Shown here in pieces: positions 31,885 through 42,184 of a stretch of 44,392 bases of DNA. The first letter of the stretch is position 1, and every line of letters begins with the position of its first letter. Position numbers and translations under genes: made by a program. The notes under the pieces are model-generated. The model searched no databases and had not been told where the DNA came from. It saw only the letters and a program-made list of their open reading frames with translations. Origin of the DNA: Acidithiobacillus sp. GTDB lineage: Bacteria; Pseudomonadota; Gammaproteobacteria; Acidithiobacillales; Acidithiobacillaceae. The stretch lies in the NCBI RefSeq assembly GCF_023256195.1, contig NZ_JAGDWX010000031.1, positions 1 through 44,392 of the forward strand, given 5' to 3'.

Positions 31885-34149
31885 TCAGCTCTTGATGCGC
31901 TGTACTCGCGATATGCTCGGCAAGGTACGCAGGTTGCGCTCCACTCGCGCCAGATGATTGCGGTCGTGGACCAGGATGGTAAAGGTTATGCCGGTGTAGA
32001 GTCCATCCTGCGGTTCGATATCCACCCGATCGATGTTGGCGTCCGCGTCGGCGATGTGGGTGGCGATTCGCGCCAACACGCCGCGCCCGCTTTCGGCCAC
32101 CACCCGGATGGTGACGGGAAACTCACCTTGCACCTTGGGGTCCCACTGCACGTCCACCCAGCGATCACGGCGTTTGCGCCACTCGCGGATGTTGTGGCAA
32201 TCGTGCGTGTGCACCACGATGCCCTTGCCCGCCGTGATGAAACCCAGAATGGGGTCGCCGGGAATGGGTCGGCAGCAGCGGGCCAGGGTGACGGGCAGTC
32301 CCTCGGTGCCGCGAATGAGTAAAGGCTCTCGCACCCCCCCACTGGCGGACCGTCCCGGCAACAGCTGGCTGACGGCCTGCCCCAGGCGCCTGGCCGTCTG
32401 CTTGAGACGGCCCTGGTCTTCCTCCGGCTGCAGTTTATGGGCGAGGACCAGAGGAAAGATCTCGCCCATACCCACCGCCGCCAGCAGTTCGCTCACCGAT
32501 GCCTTGGCAAAGGCCTTGGGCAGGTCCTGCAGGGCTCCCTCGCCCAGATCGGCAAGGCTACTGCCGAGACTCTGCAAGGCTTTGTCCAAGAGGTTACGAC
32601 CGAGCATCTCCGCCTCATCCTGCTGGATGGTCTTGAGGTAGGCGCGGATGCTCGTGCGCGCCTTGGCGGTGACGACCACGTCGAGCCAACCGGGCTGCGG
32701 CCGAGCCGAGGCCGCGGTGATGATCTCGACCTTGTCGCCGTTGTTGAGCAAGGTGCGCAGGGGCGCAAACATGTCGTTGATGCGCGCCGCCACCGCCCGA
32801 TTGCCGACGTCGGTGTGCACGGCATAGGCGAAATCCACCGCCGTCGCTCCCCGCGGCAGGCTGAGGATCTTGCCCTTGGGGGTAAAGACGTAGACCTCAT
32901 CGGGAAAGAGATCGAGTTTGATGTTTTCCAGAAATTCCTGGGAATCGCCACCCTGGGCCTGGAGTTCCAGCAGACGCTGCAGCCAGGCCCGGGCCTGAGC
33001 CTCGGCGTGGGCGTTCTGAGCGCCGCTCTTGTAGAGCCAGTGCGCCGCTACCCCCGCTTCGGCCACGCGATGCATGTCCTCGGTGCGTATCTGGATCTCC
33101 ACGGGGTGACCAAACGGGCCCAGCAGCACGGTGTGCAGGGATTGGTAGCCATTGGACTTGGGAATGGCGATGTAATCCTTGAAACGCCCGGGCAGTGGTC
33201 GAAAGAGACTGTGGACGATACCCAGTACTCGGTAGCAGGTATCCACATCGTTGACGATGATGCGGAAAGCGTGCAGATCGTGAATGGCGCTGAAGGGCAA
33301 TCCTTTGGCCTGCATCTTGCGGTAGATGCTGTAGACGTGCTTTTCGCGACCACTGACCGCGCCGACGATGCCTTCCTGACGCAGGCGCTCGGCGATGATC
33401 TGCTCAATCTTCTGCACGGCTTCCTTGCGGTTGCCGCGCGCTGCCTTCACCGCCTCACCCAGGGCGTGCCAGCGCTTGGGATACAGGTGCGAGAAGGCCA
33501 GTTCTTCCAACTCGATACGGATGGCCTGGATGCCGAGACGCTGGGCTATGGGCGCATAGATGTCGAGGGTCTCGCGGGAGATGCGGCGGCGCTTCTCCGC
33601 GCTCATGACCCCCATGGTGCGCATGTTGTGCAGGCGATCGGCGAGCTTGATGAGTACCACCCGGATGTCGCGGGACATGGCCAGGAACATCTTCCGGAAA
33701 TTTTCCGCCTGGGCCTCTTCTCGGGTTTCGAAGCGCACCTGCCCGAGCTTGCTGACACCATCCACCAGCTCTGCCACCTCCGCGCCGAAGCGAGCGGCGA
33801 TATCTTCCTTACTGACTCCGCAGTCTTCGATGACATCGTGCAGCAGGGCCGCCTGAATACTGGCGGTATCCAGCTGTAGTTCCGCCAGGATGCAGGCGAC
33901 GGCTACCGGATGGTGGATGTAGGGCTCACCACTGCGACGGGTCTGCTGGCCATGCGCCTTGGCCGCGAACTCGTAGGCTTCACGGGCGTGTTGTACCTCC
34001 GTCACTGGGAGATAGCCGCGCAGCAGCTCGCGCAGGGGCGCGCAGGGATCGTCCAGCACCGGCCGCACGGGCGGCAGGCGCAGCACCGCACCGGGCTCGG
34101 TTTCCACGGGCCGCGGCACGGGATCGCGGCGTTCAGTCGCCGGCTGCAT
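31885..34149 (-). CDS. spoT: Bifunctional (p)ppGpp synthetase/hydrolase SpoT
   Basis: A 754-residue RSH protein controlling the stringent-response alarmone. The HD hydrolase domain has YIHHPVAVA and [11 protein letters not shown] (H79/H80, HD 104-105, ED 108-109), so it is catalytically complete. The synthetase domain shows [20 protein letters not shown] and [24 protein letters not shown] domain ([20 protein letters not shown]) and a C-terminal ACT domain follow. The N-terminus has a roughly 45-residue Pro/Arg-rich extension before the conserved part. It overlaps rpoZ by 17 bases, so it is translated from inside that gene. Confidence 0.95.
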   Translation of the reverse strand: MQPATERRDPVPRPVETEPGAVLRLPPVRPVLDDPCAPLRELLRGYLPVTEVQHAREAYEFAAKAHGQQTRRSGEPYIHHPVAVACILAELQLDTASIQAALLHDVIEDCGVSKEDIAARFGAEVAELVDGVSKLGQVRFETREEAQAENFRKMFLAMSRDIRVVLIKLADRLHNMRTMGVMSAEKRRRISRETLDIYAPIAQRLGIQAIRIELEELAFSHLYPKRWHALGEAVKAARGNRKEAVQKIEQIIAERLRQEGIVGAVSGREKHVYSIYRKMQAKGLPFSAIHDLHAFRIIVNDVDTCYRVLGIVHSLFRPLPGRFKDYIAIPKSNGYQSLHTVLLGPFGHPVEIQIRTEDMHRVAEAGVAAHWLYKSGAQNAHAEAQARAWLQRLLELQAQGGDSQEFLENIKLDLFPDEVYVFTPKGKILSLPRGATAVDFAYAVHTDVGNRAVAARINDMFAPLRTLLNNGDKVEIITAASARPQPGWLDVVVTAKARTSIRAYLKTIQQDEAEMLGRNLLDKALQSLGSSLADLGEGALQDLPKAFAKASVSELLAAVGMGEIFPLVLAHKLQPEEDQGRLKQTARRLGQAVSQLLPGRSASGGVREPLLIRGTEGLPVTLARCCRPIPGDPILGFITAGKGIVVHTHDCHNIREWRKRRDRWVDVQWDPKVQGEFPVTIRVVAESGRGVLARIATHIADADANIDRVDIEPQDGLYTGITFTILVHDRNHLARVERNLRTLPSISRVQRIKS

Positions 34150-34408
34150 CCTCTACCCGCAGGGCTTCCCGCCGACTGGCACCAGGGAAGCTGCTCAGAG
34201 GAGGCGGATCCTGCTCATCGAGGATCGAGCGACCCACCAGGCCCTCCGCAATCTCGCGCAGGGCTACCACCGTATTCTTGTCCCGCCCCACGTCCACCAG
34301 AGGCGTCGAGCCCGCGGCCAGTTGCCGTGCCCGGCGTGCCGCTACCAAGGTCAATTCAAAGCGATTGTCCAACTTGTCCAGACAATCTTCTACCGTAATG
34401 CGTGCCAT
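34133..34408 (-). CDS. rpoZ: RNA polymerase omega subunit
   Basis: A 91-residue omega subunit, which stabilises the beta' chain and forms part of the ppGpp site in proteobacterial RNA polymerase. The conserved start is [20 protein letters not shown] then [12 protein letters not shown], and [15 protein letters not shown] follows. The C-terminal tail is proline- and acid-rich. GGAG precedes the ATG at 34408. The order gmk-rpoZ-spoT is widely conserved and couples an alarmone enzyme with its target. Confidence 0.95.
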   Translation of the reverse strand: MARITVEDCLDKLDNRFELTLVAARRARQLAAGSTPLVDVGRDKNTVVALREIAEGLVGRSILDEQDPPPLSSFPGASRREALRVEDAAGD

Positions 34409-34436
34409 GATCCACTACTCCACAGATAAGGGGTGG

Positions 34437-35066
34437 CTATGCACCACCCAAAAGATGTTCGAGGCGTTCTCTTTCGGTGAACTGCTGCTGCTCCCGGCGC
34501 AGATGCCCTGCCCGAATCACGCAGCGCAGATCTGCCAGCGCGGCGGCAAAGTCGGCATTGACCACCAGATAGTCGAACTCGTCGTAATGTAGCAATTCTT
34601 CCCGCGCGGCCGCCAGTCGCCGGGCAATGACTTCGGCGCTGTCCTGGCCACGTCCGCGCAGGCGTTCCTCCAAAGTCGACAGGGAAGGCGGCAGGATGAA
34701 GATGCTCTGGGCGTAGTCCGGAAGTCGCTCCCGTACCAGCCGCGCCCCCTGCCAGTCGATTTCCAGCAGACAGTCGACACCCTGAAAAAGCTGCTGTTTG
34801 ACCCAGCTTTCGCCGGTACCGTAACTGTTGCCGTGCACCAGGGCATACTCCAGGAATTCACCACGCTCGGCCATGGCCGCAAAGGCTTCCTTGCTGATGA
34901 AATGATAGTCGACCCCATCCTGCTCTCCAGGACGCGGCGCCCGGGTCGTGTAGGAGACGGAGCTGCGCAGATTGGGCACCTCCGCTACCAGAGCGCGGGC
35001 CAGACTGGTCTTACCTGCACCGCTGGGCGCCGACAATATCCATAGGATCCCGGCAGCGCGGCTCAT
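34437..35066 (-). CDS. gmk: Guanylate kinase
   Basis: A 209-residue enzyme that phosphorylates GMP to GDP. The P-loop is SAPSGAGKTSL at the N-terminus, then SVSYTTRAPRPGEQDGVDYH (GMP-binding), NSYGTGESWV and LLEIDWQGARLVRERLPDYA, with the LID RLRGRGQDSAEVIARRL. The ATG at 35066 gives the usual family N-terminus (MSRAAGILWILSAPSG); an ATG 15 codons upstream is open but would add an Arg-rich extension. GMP kinases are direct ppGpp targets in some bacteria, which fits the neighbouring spoT. Confidence 0.95.
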   Translation of the reverse strand: MSRAAGILWILSAPSGAGKTSLARALVAEVPNLRSSVSYTTRAPRPGEQDGVDYHFISKEAFAAMAERGEFLEYALVHGNSYGTGESWVKQQLFQGVDCLLEIDWQGARLVRERLPDYAQSIFILPPSLSTLEERLRGRGQDSAEVIARRLAAAREELLHYDEFDYLVVNADFAAALADLRCVIRAGHLRREQQQFTERERLEHLLGGA

Positions 35067-35126
35067 GATCCCGCGCCCCCGCTCACACCCGATCCTGCGC
35101 CAGCGTTCCATGGCAGCGCCCGTCCC

Positions 35127-35990
35127 TCACTCCACATTCTGGATCTGCTCCCGTATCTGCTCGATCAATACTTTCAACTCCACCGCCGCACGGGTGAGCC
35201 GATGGTCACCGGCCTTGGAGCCCAGGGTGTTGGCCTCGCGGTTGAGCTCCTGCACCAGAAAGTCCAGCCGCCGCCCCACAGGCTCCGACCGCTGCAAGAT
35301 GCGCGCCAATTCTTCCACGTGGGTGTCCAGACGGTCCAGCTCCTCCGCCACGTCTTGACGCTGCAGGTAGAAGAGCAACTCCTGCTCCCAGCGACCGGGT
35401 TCGACCTGCTGCGCCAGTTCCTGCAATCGGGCACGGAGACGTTCGCGCAGGATCGTCTCGATCTCCGGCAGCACGGCGCGCAGCGCCACCACCTGAGCAC
35501 GCATGGCGTCCAGACGCTGCAGCACCAAATCCTTCAGGGCCTGTCCCTCACGGATCCGGGTCTCCTGCAGCTGCGCCAAGGCTTCATCGAAGTGGCGCAG
35601 GGCCATGGCCGGAAGCTCGGACGATTCCGAGTTCCCCGACTGCACGACGCCGGGCCAGCGCAGCAGCTCCAGAGGCGACACGCTGTAATCCGACAGATCC
35701 CAGAGATCCGTCAGCTCCTCCAGCAGCCCCCGCAGCTCGGCCGCCAGAGCGGTATTGAGCTGCAGATTACTCCCCGCCGCCGGCTGATAACGCAGCCACA
35801 CATCCACCCGTCCGCGGGCCAGAGCCTTGCCCACCCGACTGCGCAGCTCCCCCTCCAGGGCATTGAAGGCCTCCGGCAGGTGCATGGAGACTTCCAGAAA
35901 GCGGTGATTGACGCTGCGCAGCTCCCAGGCAAGACTTCCCCAGGGGCCTTGAGCCTCCACTCGCGCAAAACCCGTCATGCTTTTGAGCAC
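35127..35990 (-). CDS. yicC: YicC-family endoribonuclease
   Basis: A 287-residue YicC protein; family members are endoribonucleases involved in small-RNA and mRNA turnover. The N-terminal domain starts SMTGFARVEAQGPWGSLAWE and continues RSVNHRFLEVSMHLPE. The C-terminal DUF1732 part has DVAEELDRLDTHVEELARIL and RLDFLVQELNREANTLGSKA, the most conserved segment. The GTG at 35990 (VLKSMTGF) is preferred, with a GAGAGG six bases upstream, to an ATG nine codons earlier. It heads the gmk-rpoZ-spoT group and is divergent from glnE. Confidence 0.92.
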   Translation of the reverse strand: MLKSMTGFARVEAQGPWGSLAWELRSVNHRFLEVSMHLPEAFNALEGELRSRVGKALARGRVDVWLRYQPAAGSNLQLNTALAAELRGLLEELTDLWDLSDYSVSPLELLRWPGVVQSGNSESSELPAMALRHFDEALAQLQETRIREGQALKDLVLQRLDAMRAQVVALRAVLPEIETILRERLRARLQELAQQVEPGRWEQELLFYLQRQDVAEELDRLDTHVEELARILQRSEPVGRRLDFLVQELNREANTLGSKAGDHRLTRAAVELKVLIEQIREQIQNVE

Positions 35991-36057
35991 GCTGGACCTC
36001 TCCTGAGCCAAGATCAAGGAATGACGTTACCACAAGGCGGGGCGCGCCGGTATCGCC

Positions 36058-39021
36058 ATGCGGGCGACAGCGATCGACGCTGCAGCAGCAGCCCTTGCCC
36101 TTGCCCGCAGCGCGTCTGCCTGCGACGATAGTTCCATGATCACCCCCAGCCTTCCCTTGCCCCCTTCCTGCCGTGTCGCGGCCGAAGCCCTCGCCATGGA
36201 GGGGTCCTTGGTACTGGCGTCGATGCAGACGATCTGGGAAGCGCTGGACGACCCGGCACGCGCCACTCTTTCGGCGCGCCTCGACGACCAAGTCTCTGGC
36301 CACTGGGCGCGCGTTGCCTGCGCCAGTCCCTACTGGCGTCGCCTGCTGGAGCGTGAACCCTTCTGGATCCTGGACCTCGAAGCGGCACCGGTGGTCTTGG
36401 AAGCCAGCGCCGTCGCCAGCACTGAGGAGGATTTCTTCCGGACCCTGCGTCGCGACCGACAGCGGGCCATGGCACGGATCATCTGGCAGGATCTCTGGGG
36501 GCCAGAACGCCTGGATGCCACGCTCACGGCCCTCACCGAGCTCGCCGAGGCCTGTCTTGGCCGCTCCCTGGAGTTCGGTCAGAAGCTCTTGACAGAGCGC
36601 CACGGCCAGCCACGCAACGCGGCCGGTGCCATCGTCCCCTTCACTATTCTGGCCATGGGCAAACTCGGTGGACGCGAGCTCAATCTGTCCTCGGACATCG
36701 ATCTGCTCTTTGTCTACGGCGAGGGCGGGCAGAGCGATGGCCCCCTGCCTCTGGATCTCGGAGAATATTTTCAGCGTCTGGCGCGCTGGCTCATCCGCGC
36801 CCTGGACAGCAACTCTGCCGACGGCTTCGTCTTTCGCGTGGATACCCGTCTGCGCCCCTTTGGCGATGTCGGCCCACTTTGCGTCAGCGCCGCCGCCCTG
36901 GAGCAGTACTACCAGGCCCACGGGCGCGACTGGGAGCGATTTGCCTGGATCAAGGCTCGGCCCGTGGCGGGCGATCTGCGCTTTGGCGAGCAGGTGCTGG
37001 CCGACAATCGCCACTTCGCCTATCGCCGTTATCTGGACTTCACCGCCCTTGCCGGCATGCGCGAGGTCAAGGCCTTGATGGATCTGGAACAGGGCCCCAA
37101 CAGCCGAAATCTCAAAAAAGGGCGCGGCGGCATCCGCGAGATCGAATTCGTCTGCCAGGCACTGCAGCTCATCCACGGCGGTCGCCTACCTGGCCTGCGC
37201 CAGCCCAATACTCTGGAAGCCCTGCAGGCCCTGCGCACGGCGCAGCTCCTGGCACCCGCCGATGCCGATTTCCTGGAGTCCAGCTATCGGCTTTGGCGCC
37301 GGGTGGAGCATGCCCTGCAGATGGTCGAGGACCGTCAGACCCAGCAACTGCCGGACGATGCTTTGGCCTGGCAGCGCCTGGCCTGCGCCCTGGCCTACTC
37401 CGACCCCGCCCATCTGCAGAACGAGATTCGCGCGCGGCGAGAACAGGTCCACGCGCTTTTTCACGATCTGCTGCTGGAGGGTCCGGAATACCGTGACGAC
37501 CCCACCCACCAACTATGGCAGACGGCGCAGGTTGCCGCGCCGGACTTCGATGCCCGCGCCCTGCTGGCGCCCTGGCAATTTGAAGATCCCGAAACCGTCT
37601 GGGAGCGTCTGCGACGTTTTGCCCAATCGCGCAACGTAGCACTGCGTCTGTCCCAACGCGGGCGCCAACGCCTGGATCAGCTCCTACCCCGATACCTCGA
37701 TCTTTGTCGAAGTTTCCAGCCGGCCGACGTCGGTCTGCAGCGCCTGTTGGATCTTACGGAAGCCCTCTTGCCCCACGCCCACTATCTGGCACTGCTGGCA
37801 GAGAATCCCGACTTTCTCGCCAGCGTTGCCGACCTCCTGCACAGCCCCTGGCTTGCCCAAGCCCTTGTGCGGCATCCTATCCTGCTGGATGACCTGCTCA
37901 GTCGGCAGGAGCACGACCCTACCCTGTGGCGCCGGGAGCTCGCCGCGGAGCTTGCGGGCGCCACGGACACGGAAGAGCGCATGGATGCGCTGCGCCGCTT
38001 CAAGAATAGCGAGTATTTGCTGCTGGCCGCCGACTTCTGGAGCGGTCGACTGGACAGCATGCAGCTGGGCGAGCGCCTCAGCGAACTGGCGGAAATCGCC
38101 ATCGAGCAGGCGCTGCAATGGGCCGAGGCGGACCTGCGGGAGCGGCACGGATCGCTGGGTGTCGAAGCGGGCGGTTGCGACGAGGATCATAAGCCAGCTT
38201 TCGCTGTCATCGCCTATGGCAAACTTGGCGGGCGGGAAATGGGATTGGCATCGGACCTTGACCTCGTCTTTCTCTACGATGCTCCGCCGGACGCCGAGAG
38301 CAACGGCCGCATACCACTGTCTGCCAGCGCCTGGTATGCGCGTCTGGGACAGCGCCTGATCCACATCCTGACCCTCCCCACCCGGGCAGGCATCCTCTAC
38401 GAAATCGACATGCGCCTGCGCCCGTCGGGCCAGTCCGGCCCTCTGGTCAGCTCCTGGACCGCCTTTGCCCGCTATCAGCGGGAGTCGGCCTGGACCTGGG
38501 AGCATCAGGCCCTGTGCCGCGCCCGTCCCATCGCCGGCAGCCCCGATCTGTGTCAGCGCTTCGCCCAGTTGCGCCGTGAGATCCTGTGCCGGCCACGCGA
38601 AGCCGGCAACCTTGCCCACGACATCATCGCGATGCGCCAACGCATCCAGGACGCCAAGCAGATCCCAGCGCATCGGTTTGACCTGAAGCTCAGTCCCGGC
38701 GCCCTCACGGATATCGAATTTCTCGTGCAGTTTGCTATGCTGTCCACTTGTGCCCGAGCACCGCAGCTCAGTGCTCACAGCAACACCCGCAAGCTCATCG
38801 CCGCATTGCAGGAGGCGGGGGTCTGGACTGCAGCCCGGGCAAAAACCCTGGAAGAGGCTTTGAGCCTCTTTCGTTACAGCGAAAATCGCCGCTGGCTCGC
38901 CCTGGTCAGCCGCAGCGTGGCCGACGTCGATCCCGAGGCGGCAGCGTTGCGCAAAGCCGCCCGGGGCGTGCTCGAGGTCTGGCGAGAAGCACTTGGCCCG
39001 CGGGCCGCAGAGGAGAATTAA
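36058..39021 (+). CDS. glnE: Glutamine synthetase adenylyltransferase/adenylyl-removing enzyme
   Basis: A 987-residue bifunctional enzyme that adenylylates and deadenylylates glutamine synthetase in response to PII. The two nucleotidyltransferase domains are both intact: the first (deadenylylating) has AMGKLGGRELNLSSDIDLL near residues 199-217, the second (adenylylating) has AYGKLGGREMGLASDLDLVF near 719-738, each with a DxD pair. Helical PII-signalling segments lie between them. The start is uncertain: ATG at 36058 adds an Ala-rich leader, and ATG at 36136 would remove 26 residues; neither has a good ribosome binding site. ilvE follows after three bases. Confidence 0.95.
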   Translation: MRATAIDAAAAALALARSASACDDSSMITPSLPLPPSCRVAAEALAMEGSLVLASMQTIWEALDDPARATLSARLDDQVSGHWARVACASPYWRRLLEREPFWILDLEAAPVVLEASAVASTEEDFFRTLRRDRQRAMARIIWQDLWGPERLDATLTALTELAEACLGRSLEFGQKLLTERHGQPRNAAGAIVPFTILAMGKLGGRELNLSSDIDLLFVYGEGGQSDGPLPLDLGEYFQRLARWLIRALDSNSADGFVFRVDTRLRPFGDVGPLCVSAAALEQYYQAHGRDWERFAWIKARPVAGDLRFGEQVLADNRHFAYRRYLDFTALAGMREVKALMDLEQGPNSRNLKKGRGGIREIEFVCQALQLIHGGRLPGLRQPNTLEALQALRTAQLLAPADADFLESSYRLWRRVEHALQMVEDRQTQQLPDDALAWQRLACALAYSDPAHLQNEIRARREQVHALFHDLLLEGPEYRDDPTHQLWQTAQVAAPDFDARALLAPWQFEDPETVWERLRRFAQSRNVALRLSQRGRQRLDQLLPRYLDLCRSFQPADVGLQRLLDLTEALLPHAHYLALLAENPDFLASVADLLHSPWLAQALVRHPILLDDLLSRQEHDPTLWRRELAAELAGATDTEERMDALRRFKNSEYLLLAADFWSGRLDSMQLGERLSELAEIAIEQALQWAEADLRERHGSLGVEAGGCDEDHKPAFAVIAYGKLGGREMGLASDLDLVFLYDAPPDAESNGRIPLSASAWYARLGQRLIHILTLPTRAGILYEIDMRLRPSGQSGPLVSSWTAFARYQRESAWTWEHQALCRARPIAGSPDLCQRFAQLRREILCRPREAGNLAHDIIAMRQRIQDAKQIPAHRFDLKLSPGALTDIEFLVQFAMLSTCARAPQLSAHSNTRKLIAALQEAGVWTAARAKTLEEALSLFRYSENRRWLALVSRSVADVDPEAAALRKAARGVLEVWREALGPRAAEEN

Positions 39022-39024
39022 CGG

Positions 39025-39948
39025 ATGTCAATGGCAGATCGCGACGGTTTCATCTGGATGGACGGCAAGCTTCTACCCTGGCGCGAGGCCACGGTGCACG
39101 GGCTCACCCACACCCTGCACTACGGTCTTGGTTGTTTCGAGGGCGAGCGCGCCTACGCCACTCCTCGCGGCGCGGCCATCTTCCGCTTGCCCGAACACAC
39201 CAAACGCCTGTTCAACAGCGCCAAGATCCTGCAGATGGAGATTCCCTTCAGCCCGGCCGAAATCGACGCCGCCACCAAGGAAGTGGTACGTGCCAACGGC
39301 CTGGAATCCGCGTATATACGCCCGCTGGTCTTCTACGGGGCGGAAGGCATGGGTCTCGCTGCCAAGGGTCTGAAGGCGCACGTACTCATTGCTGCCTGGT
39401 CCTGGGGCAGCTACCTCGGACAGGAGGCTCTGGAGCGCGGTATCCGCGTCAAGGTGAGCTCCTACAGCCGCCACCACGTCAACATCCACCTGTGCAAGGC
39501 CAAGGCGACGGGCAACTACATGAATTCCATGTTGGCCCACAGCGAAGCCCACCGCGGCGGTTACGACGAGGCCCTGCTCCTGGATCGCGAGGGCTATGTG
39601 GCCGAGGGTTCCGGCGAGAACGTCTTCATGGTGCGGGACGGTGTGCTCTACACCCCGACGCTCACCAGCGCCCTCGAGGGCATCACCCGCGACACCATCC
39701 TACGCTTTGCCCGGGACGCTGGTCTGCCCATCGTCGAGAAGCAGCTCACCCGCGATGAGTTCTATATTGCCGACGAAGCCTTTTTCACCGGCACGGCGGC
39801 CGAGGTGACGCCCATCCGCGAGATCGACGATCGTATCATCGGCAACGGCCGCCGCGGCGAAGTGACGACCATGCTCCAGAGCCGCTACTTCGATACGGTT
39901 TCTGGCAAGCGCGACGACCACCCCGAGTGGCTGCATCACGTAGGCTGA
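39025..39948 (+). CDS. ilvE: Branched-chain amino acid aminotransferase
   Basis: A 307-residue class IV PLP aminotransferase for the last step of valine, leucine and isoleucine synthesis. Seen are FIWMDGKLLPWREATVHGLT, LHYGLGCFEGERAY, AYIRPLVFYGAEGMG, LCKAKATGNYMNSMLAHSEA with the Schiff-base lysine region, and EGSGENVFMVRDGVLYTP. TAAEVTPIREIDDRIIGNG closes the active site. A GGAG sits across the glnE stop, nine bases before the ATG. It is followed immediately by the zinc-finger protein gene. Confidence 0.95.
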   Translation: MSMADRDGFIWMDGKLLPWREATVHGLTHTLHYGLGCFEGERAYATPRGAAIFRLPEHTKRLFNSAKILQMEIPFSPAEIDAATKEVVRANGLESAYIRPLVFYGAEGMGLAAKGLKAHVLIAAWSWGSYLGQEALERGIRVKVSSYSRHHVNIHLCKAKATGNYMNSMLAHSEAHRGGYDEALLLDREGYVAEGSGENVFMVRDGVLYTPTLTSALEGITRDTILRFARDAGLPIVEKQLTRDEFYIADEAFFTGTAAEVTPIREIDDRIIGNGRRGEVTTMLQSRYFDTVSGKRDDHPEWLHHVG

Positions 39949-39949
39949 C

Positions 39950-40153
39950 ATGGATTCGAAAGTACGCTGCTGTGCCCAGAAGCTGGTGGAGGTGGAATCC
40001 AAGGATCTGCCGCTGTACTGCCCGCGCCCACCGAGCTGGGACGGCCACCCGCGGGTGTTTCTGAAGATCGAGGAGACCGGTGAGGCGCGCTGCCCTTATT
40101 GCGGTACGCTTTACATCCTCAAGGGCGGAGCCCTCGCTCGCGGCGGGCACTGA
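39950..40153 (+). CDS. zf-CHCC zinc-finger protein
   Basis: A 67-residue protein of the zf-CHCC family, related to the zinc-binding end of mitochondrial complex I subunit NDUFS6. Zinc ligands in order are Cys24 (LYCPRPPS), His33 (WDGHPRVFL), Cys47 and Cys50 (ARCPYCGTLYIL). It starts two bases after the ilvE stop with no strong ribosome binding site, so it is probably translationally coupled. Bacterial copies are often found near ilvE; their role is not established. Confidence 0.88.
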   Translation: MDSKVRCCAQKLVEVESKDLPLYCPRPPSWDGHPRVFLKIEETGEARCPYCGTLYILKGGALARGGH

Positions 40154-40276
40154 GAGGTCTGTCGCCACGTTGCGGATATCGTTGTTCAGGCTCCAACTCT
40201 TACGCACTTTCCGACCGGAGTACGGTTCTCCTTGCACCGCGCCGGCTATAGGGGGAAGAGAAGGCTACAGCGCAGG

Positions 40277-42091
40277 TCAGGACTTCAGCCAGCGCAGGAA
40301 GGCATCGGGTCCGAGGTAGCCTTCCTGCACCTTCACCACGTGGCCGTGGGCGTCCAAGCGGATGAAGGCCGGGGGTCCTACCAGGTGAAAGCGCTCCAGG
40401 AGCGCCTTGCTGGCAGCATTGTCGGCCGTGACGTCGACCCGGATCAGCACATCGCCTGCCAGCGCCGCGCGTACCTTGGGGTCGCTGAAAGTGACCTTGT
40501 CCATGCGCGTGCACTCGATGCACCACTGGGCCCAATAGTCGATGAGCACCGGCTTACCCTGGGCAGCCGCCAACGCACTATCCAGCGCCTGAGGACTTTT
40601 AACGACGGTAAAATGCGCCGCGTCGTTCGCCGCCACCTGGGCATTGGAGCTCGCCGCCGCAGCGGCTGTCCCCTTTCCAAGGGGTTCCAGTGGGTCACTG
40701 TGGCCGGTCAGGGCACCGTAGCCGGCAATGAGGCCATAGGCCAGCACGAGCACGGCGATGCCCTTGCGCAGATAGTGCCAGCCGCGGGCATCGGGCCCCA
40801 GGGGCTCCAGGGCGCGGAGATAGACGGCCGACACGACGGCCAAGGCGGACCAGAGCAGTAGACTGATGCTGCCCGGCAAGATCCGCGCAAGCAGCCAAAT
40901 GGCCACCCCAAGCATGAGGACGCCAAAAACCGCCTTGGTGGCATCCATCCAGGGGCCGGCGCGGGGCAGCAGGTGGCCCGCCGAAGTGCCGATGATCAAG
41001 AGCGGTATACCCATGCCGAGGCTCAGCACGAATAGTGACAGCGCCCCCAGGAGCACATTACCGGTCTGGGAAATGAACAGCAGGCCACCTGCCAGCGGTG
41101 CCGCCACGCAGGGCCCGACGATGAGGGCCGACAGTACCCCCATGATGAAACTACCGACGAGATGGCCGCCCCGACCCACCGTCGACAGGCGGCTTTGGAT
41201 GCTGCTGGGCATCTGCAGTTCGTAGAAGCCGAACATCGACAAGGCCAGGAGCACGAATATCCCGGCAAAGGCCGCCAGCACCCAGGGGCTCTGAAAGAAG
41301 GCCTGAAAATACGCGCCCGTCAAGGCCGCGAGGACACCCGCCAGGGTGTAGGTCAGGGCCATGCCGAGCACATAGGCCAGGGACAGGAAAAAGGCGCGCG
41401 CGCGACCGGGGTGATCTTTCTGACCGACGATGAGGGCCGACAGGATGGGGATCATGGGGAATACGCAGGGAGTGAAGGCAAGCCCCAATCCCGACAGGAA
41501 GAAGAGTCCCAGCGTCAGCCAGAAGCGGTCCTGCAGCGCCCCGGCCAGCGCCCCGGCATTGCTCTGCGGTCTCGGCGCCAAGGTGGTCGCGGGCGCGGCG
41601 GCGCTCGCCGTGGGCGCTGCCACCGTGCCGAGATCGACGTCGATGGTCTTGTGCTGCTCCGGATAACAGACTCCTGCGTTGGCGCAGCCCTGGAAGGTAC
41701 TGCTGACCTGAAGCACCGAAGGGAGGGGGCCATCGCTGGTGTAATGGGCAATCACGGTGTTCTGGCCTTCCAGCACGCGCACCCGGCCAAAGGCGGGATC
41801 ATCCAGTTCCTTGCCCGCGGGCAAGTCGATCTTCTGCAGGTGCAGGGTGCTCGGTGCCAGCGAGACTCGGATACGATCGCGATAGAGGTGATACCCCGGC
41901 GCCACCGTCCAGGTGAGTTGCAGACGGCCTGGACCATCGGCCTTGGCCGCAAACTGAAAGGCTTGATCCGGGGAGAGAAAACCGGCGGTCGCGAGCACGG
42001 GGATCAGCAGGAGCCCCACGAGCGCAAGCATCGCCAGCCCGTTGTGCCAAAGGGCACGCCCCCTCGATATCCACGATCCCGTTATGCCCAT
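40277..42091 (-). CDS. dsbD: Thiol:disulfide interchange protein DsbD
   Basis: A 604-residue electron carrier that moves reductant from cytoplasmic thioredoxin to the periplasm, for disulfide isomerisation and cytochrome c maturation. A signal anchor (about 18-36) leads to the alpha domain with FQGCANAGVCYPEQHK (Cys136, Cys142). Eight membrane helices follow, with the two conserved cysteines in FTPCVFPMIPILSALIVG and VGPCVAAPLAGG. The C-terminal gamma thioredoxin domain has YWAQWCIECTRM (Cys524, Cys527). All six redox cysteines are present. AGGAGG lies about eight bases before the ATG. It is convergent with the zinc-finger gene; the 120-base gap between them shows no clear terminator. Confidence 0.95.
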   Translation of the reverse strand: MGITGSWISRGRALWHNGLAMLALVGLLLIPVLATAGFLSPDQAFQFAAKADGPGRLQLTWTVAPGYHLYRDRIRVSLAPSTLHLQKIDLPAGKELDDPAFGRVRVLEGQNTVIAHYTSDGPLPSVLQVSSTFQGCANAGVCYPEQHKTIDVDLGTVAAPTASAAAPATTLAPRPQSNAGALAGALQDRFWLTLGLFFLSGLGLAFTPCVFPMIPILSALIVGQKDHPGRARAFFLSLAYVLGMALTYTLAGVLAALTGAYFQAFFQSPWVLAAFAGIFVLLALSMFGFYELQMPSSIQSRLSTVGRGGHLVGSFIMGVLSALIVGPCVAAPLAGGLLFISQTGNVLLGALSLFVLSLGMGIPLLIIGTSAGHLLPRAGPWMDATKAVFGVLMLGVAIWLLARILPGSISLLLWSALAVVSAVYLRALEPLGPDARGWHYLRKGIAVLVLAYGLIAGYGALTGHSDPLEPLGKGTAAAAASSNAQVAANDAAHFTVVKSPQALDSALAAAQGKPVLIDYWAQWCIECTRMDKVTFSDPKVRAALAGDVLIRVDVTADNAASKALLERFHLVGPPAFIRLDAHGHVVKVQEGYLGPDAFLRWLKS

Positions 42092-42184
42092 TCCCTACGC
42101 CTCCTGAACGCCATTCCGGCGACTATGCACGATACCGACAGCGGCAGCAAAATCCGCGCCACTGCGCCAAGGGTCGCGCACCGC

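Noticed and set aside
32437-33879. 480-codon + strand frame
   Set aside because: Antisense to spoT, which has all expected catalytic motifs.
35767-37176. 469-codon - strand frame
   Set aside because: Spans the yicC-glnE divergent region in the wrong frame and is antisense to glnE.
38748-39758. 336-codon + strand frame
   Set aside because: Out of frame over the glnE end and ilvE; Arg/Gly/Pro/His-rich as expected for a shadow.
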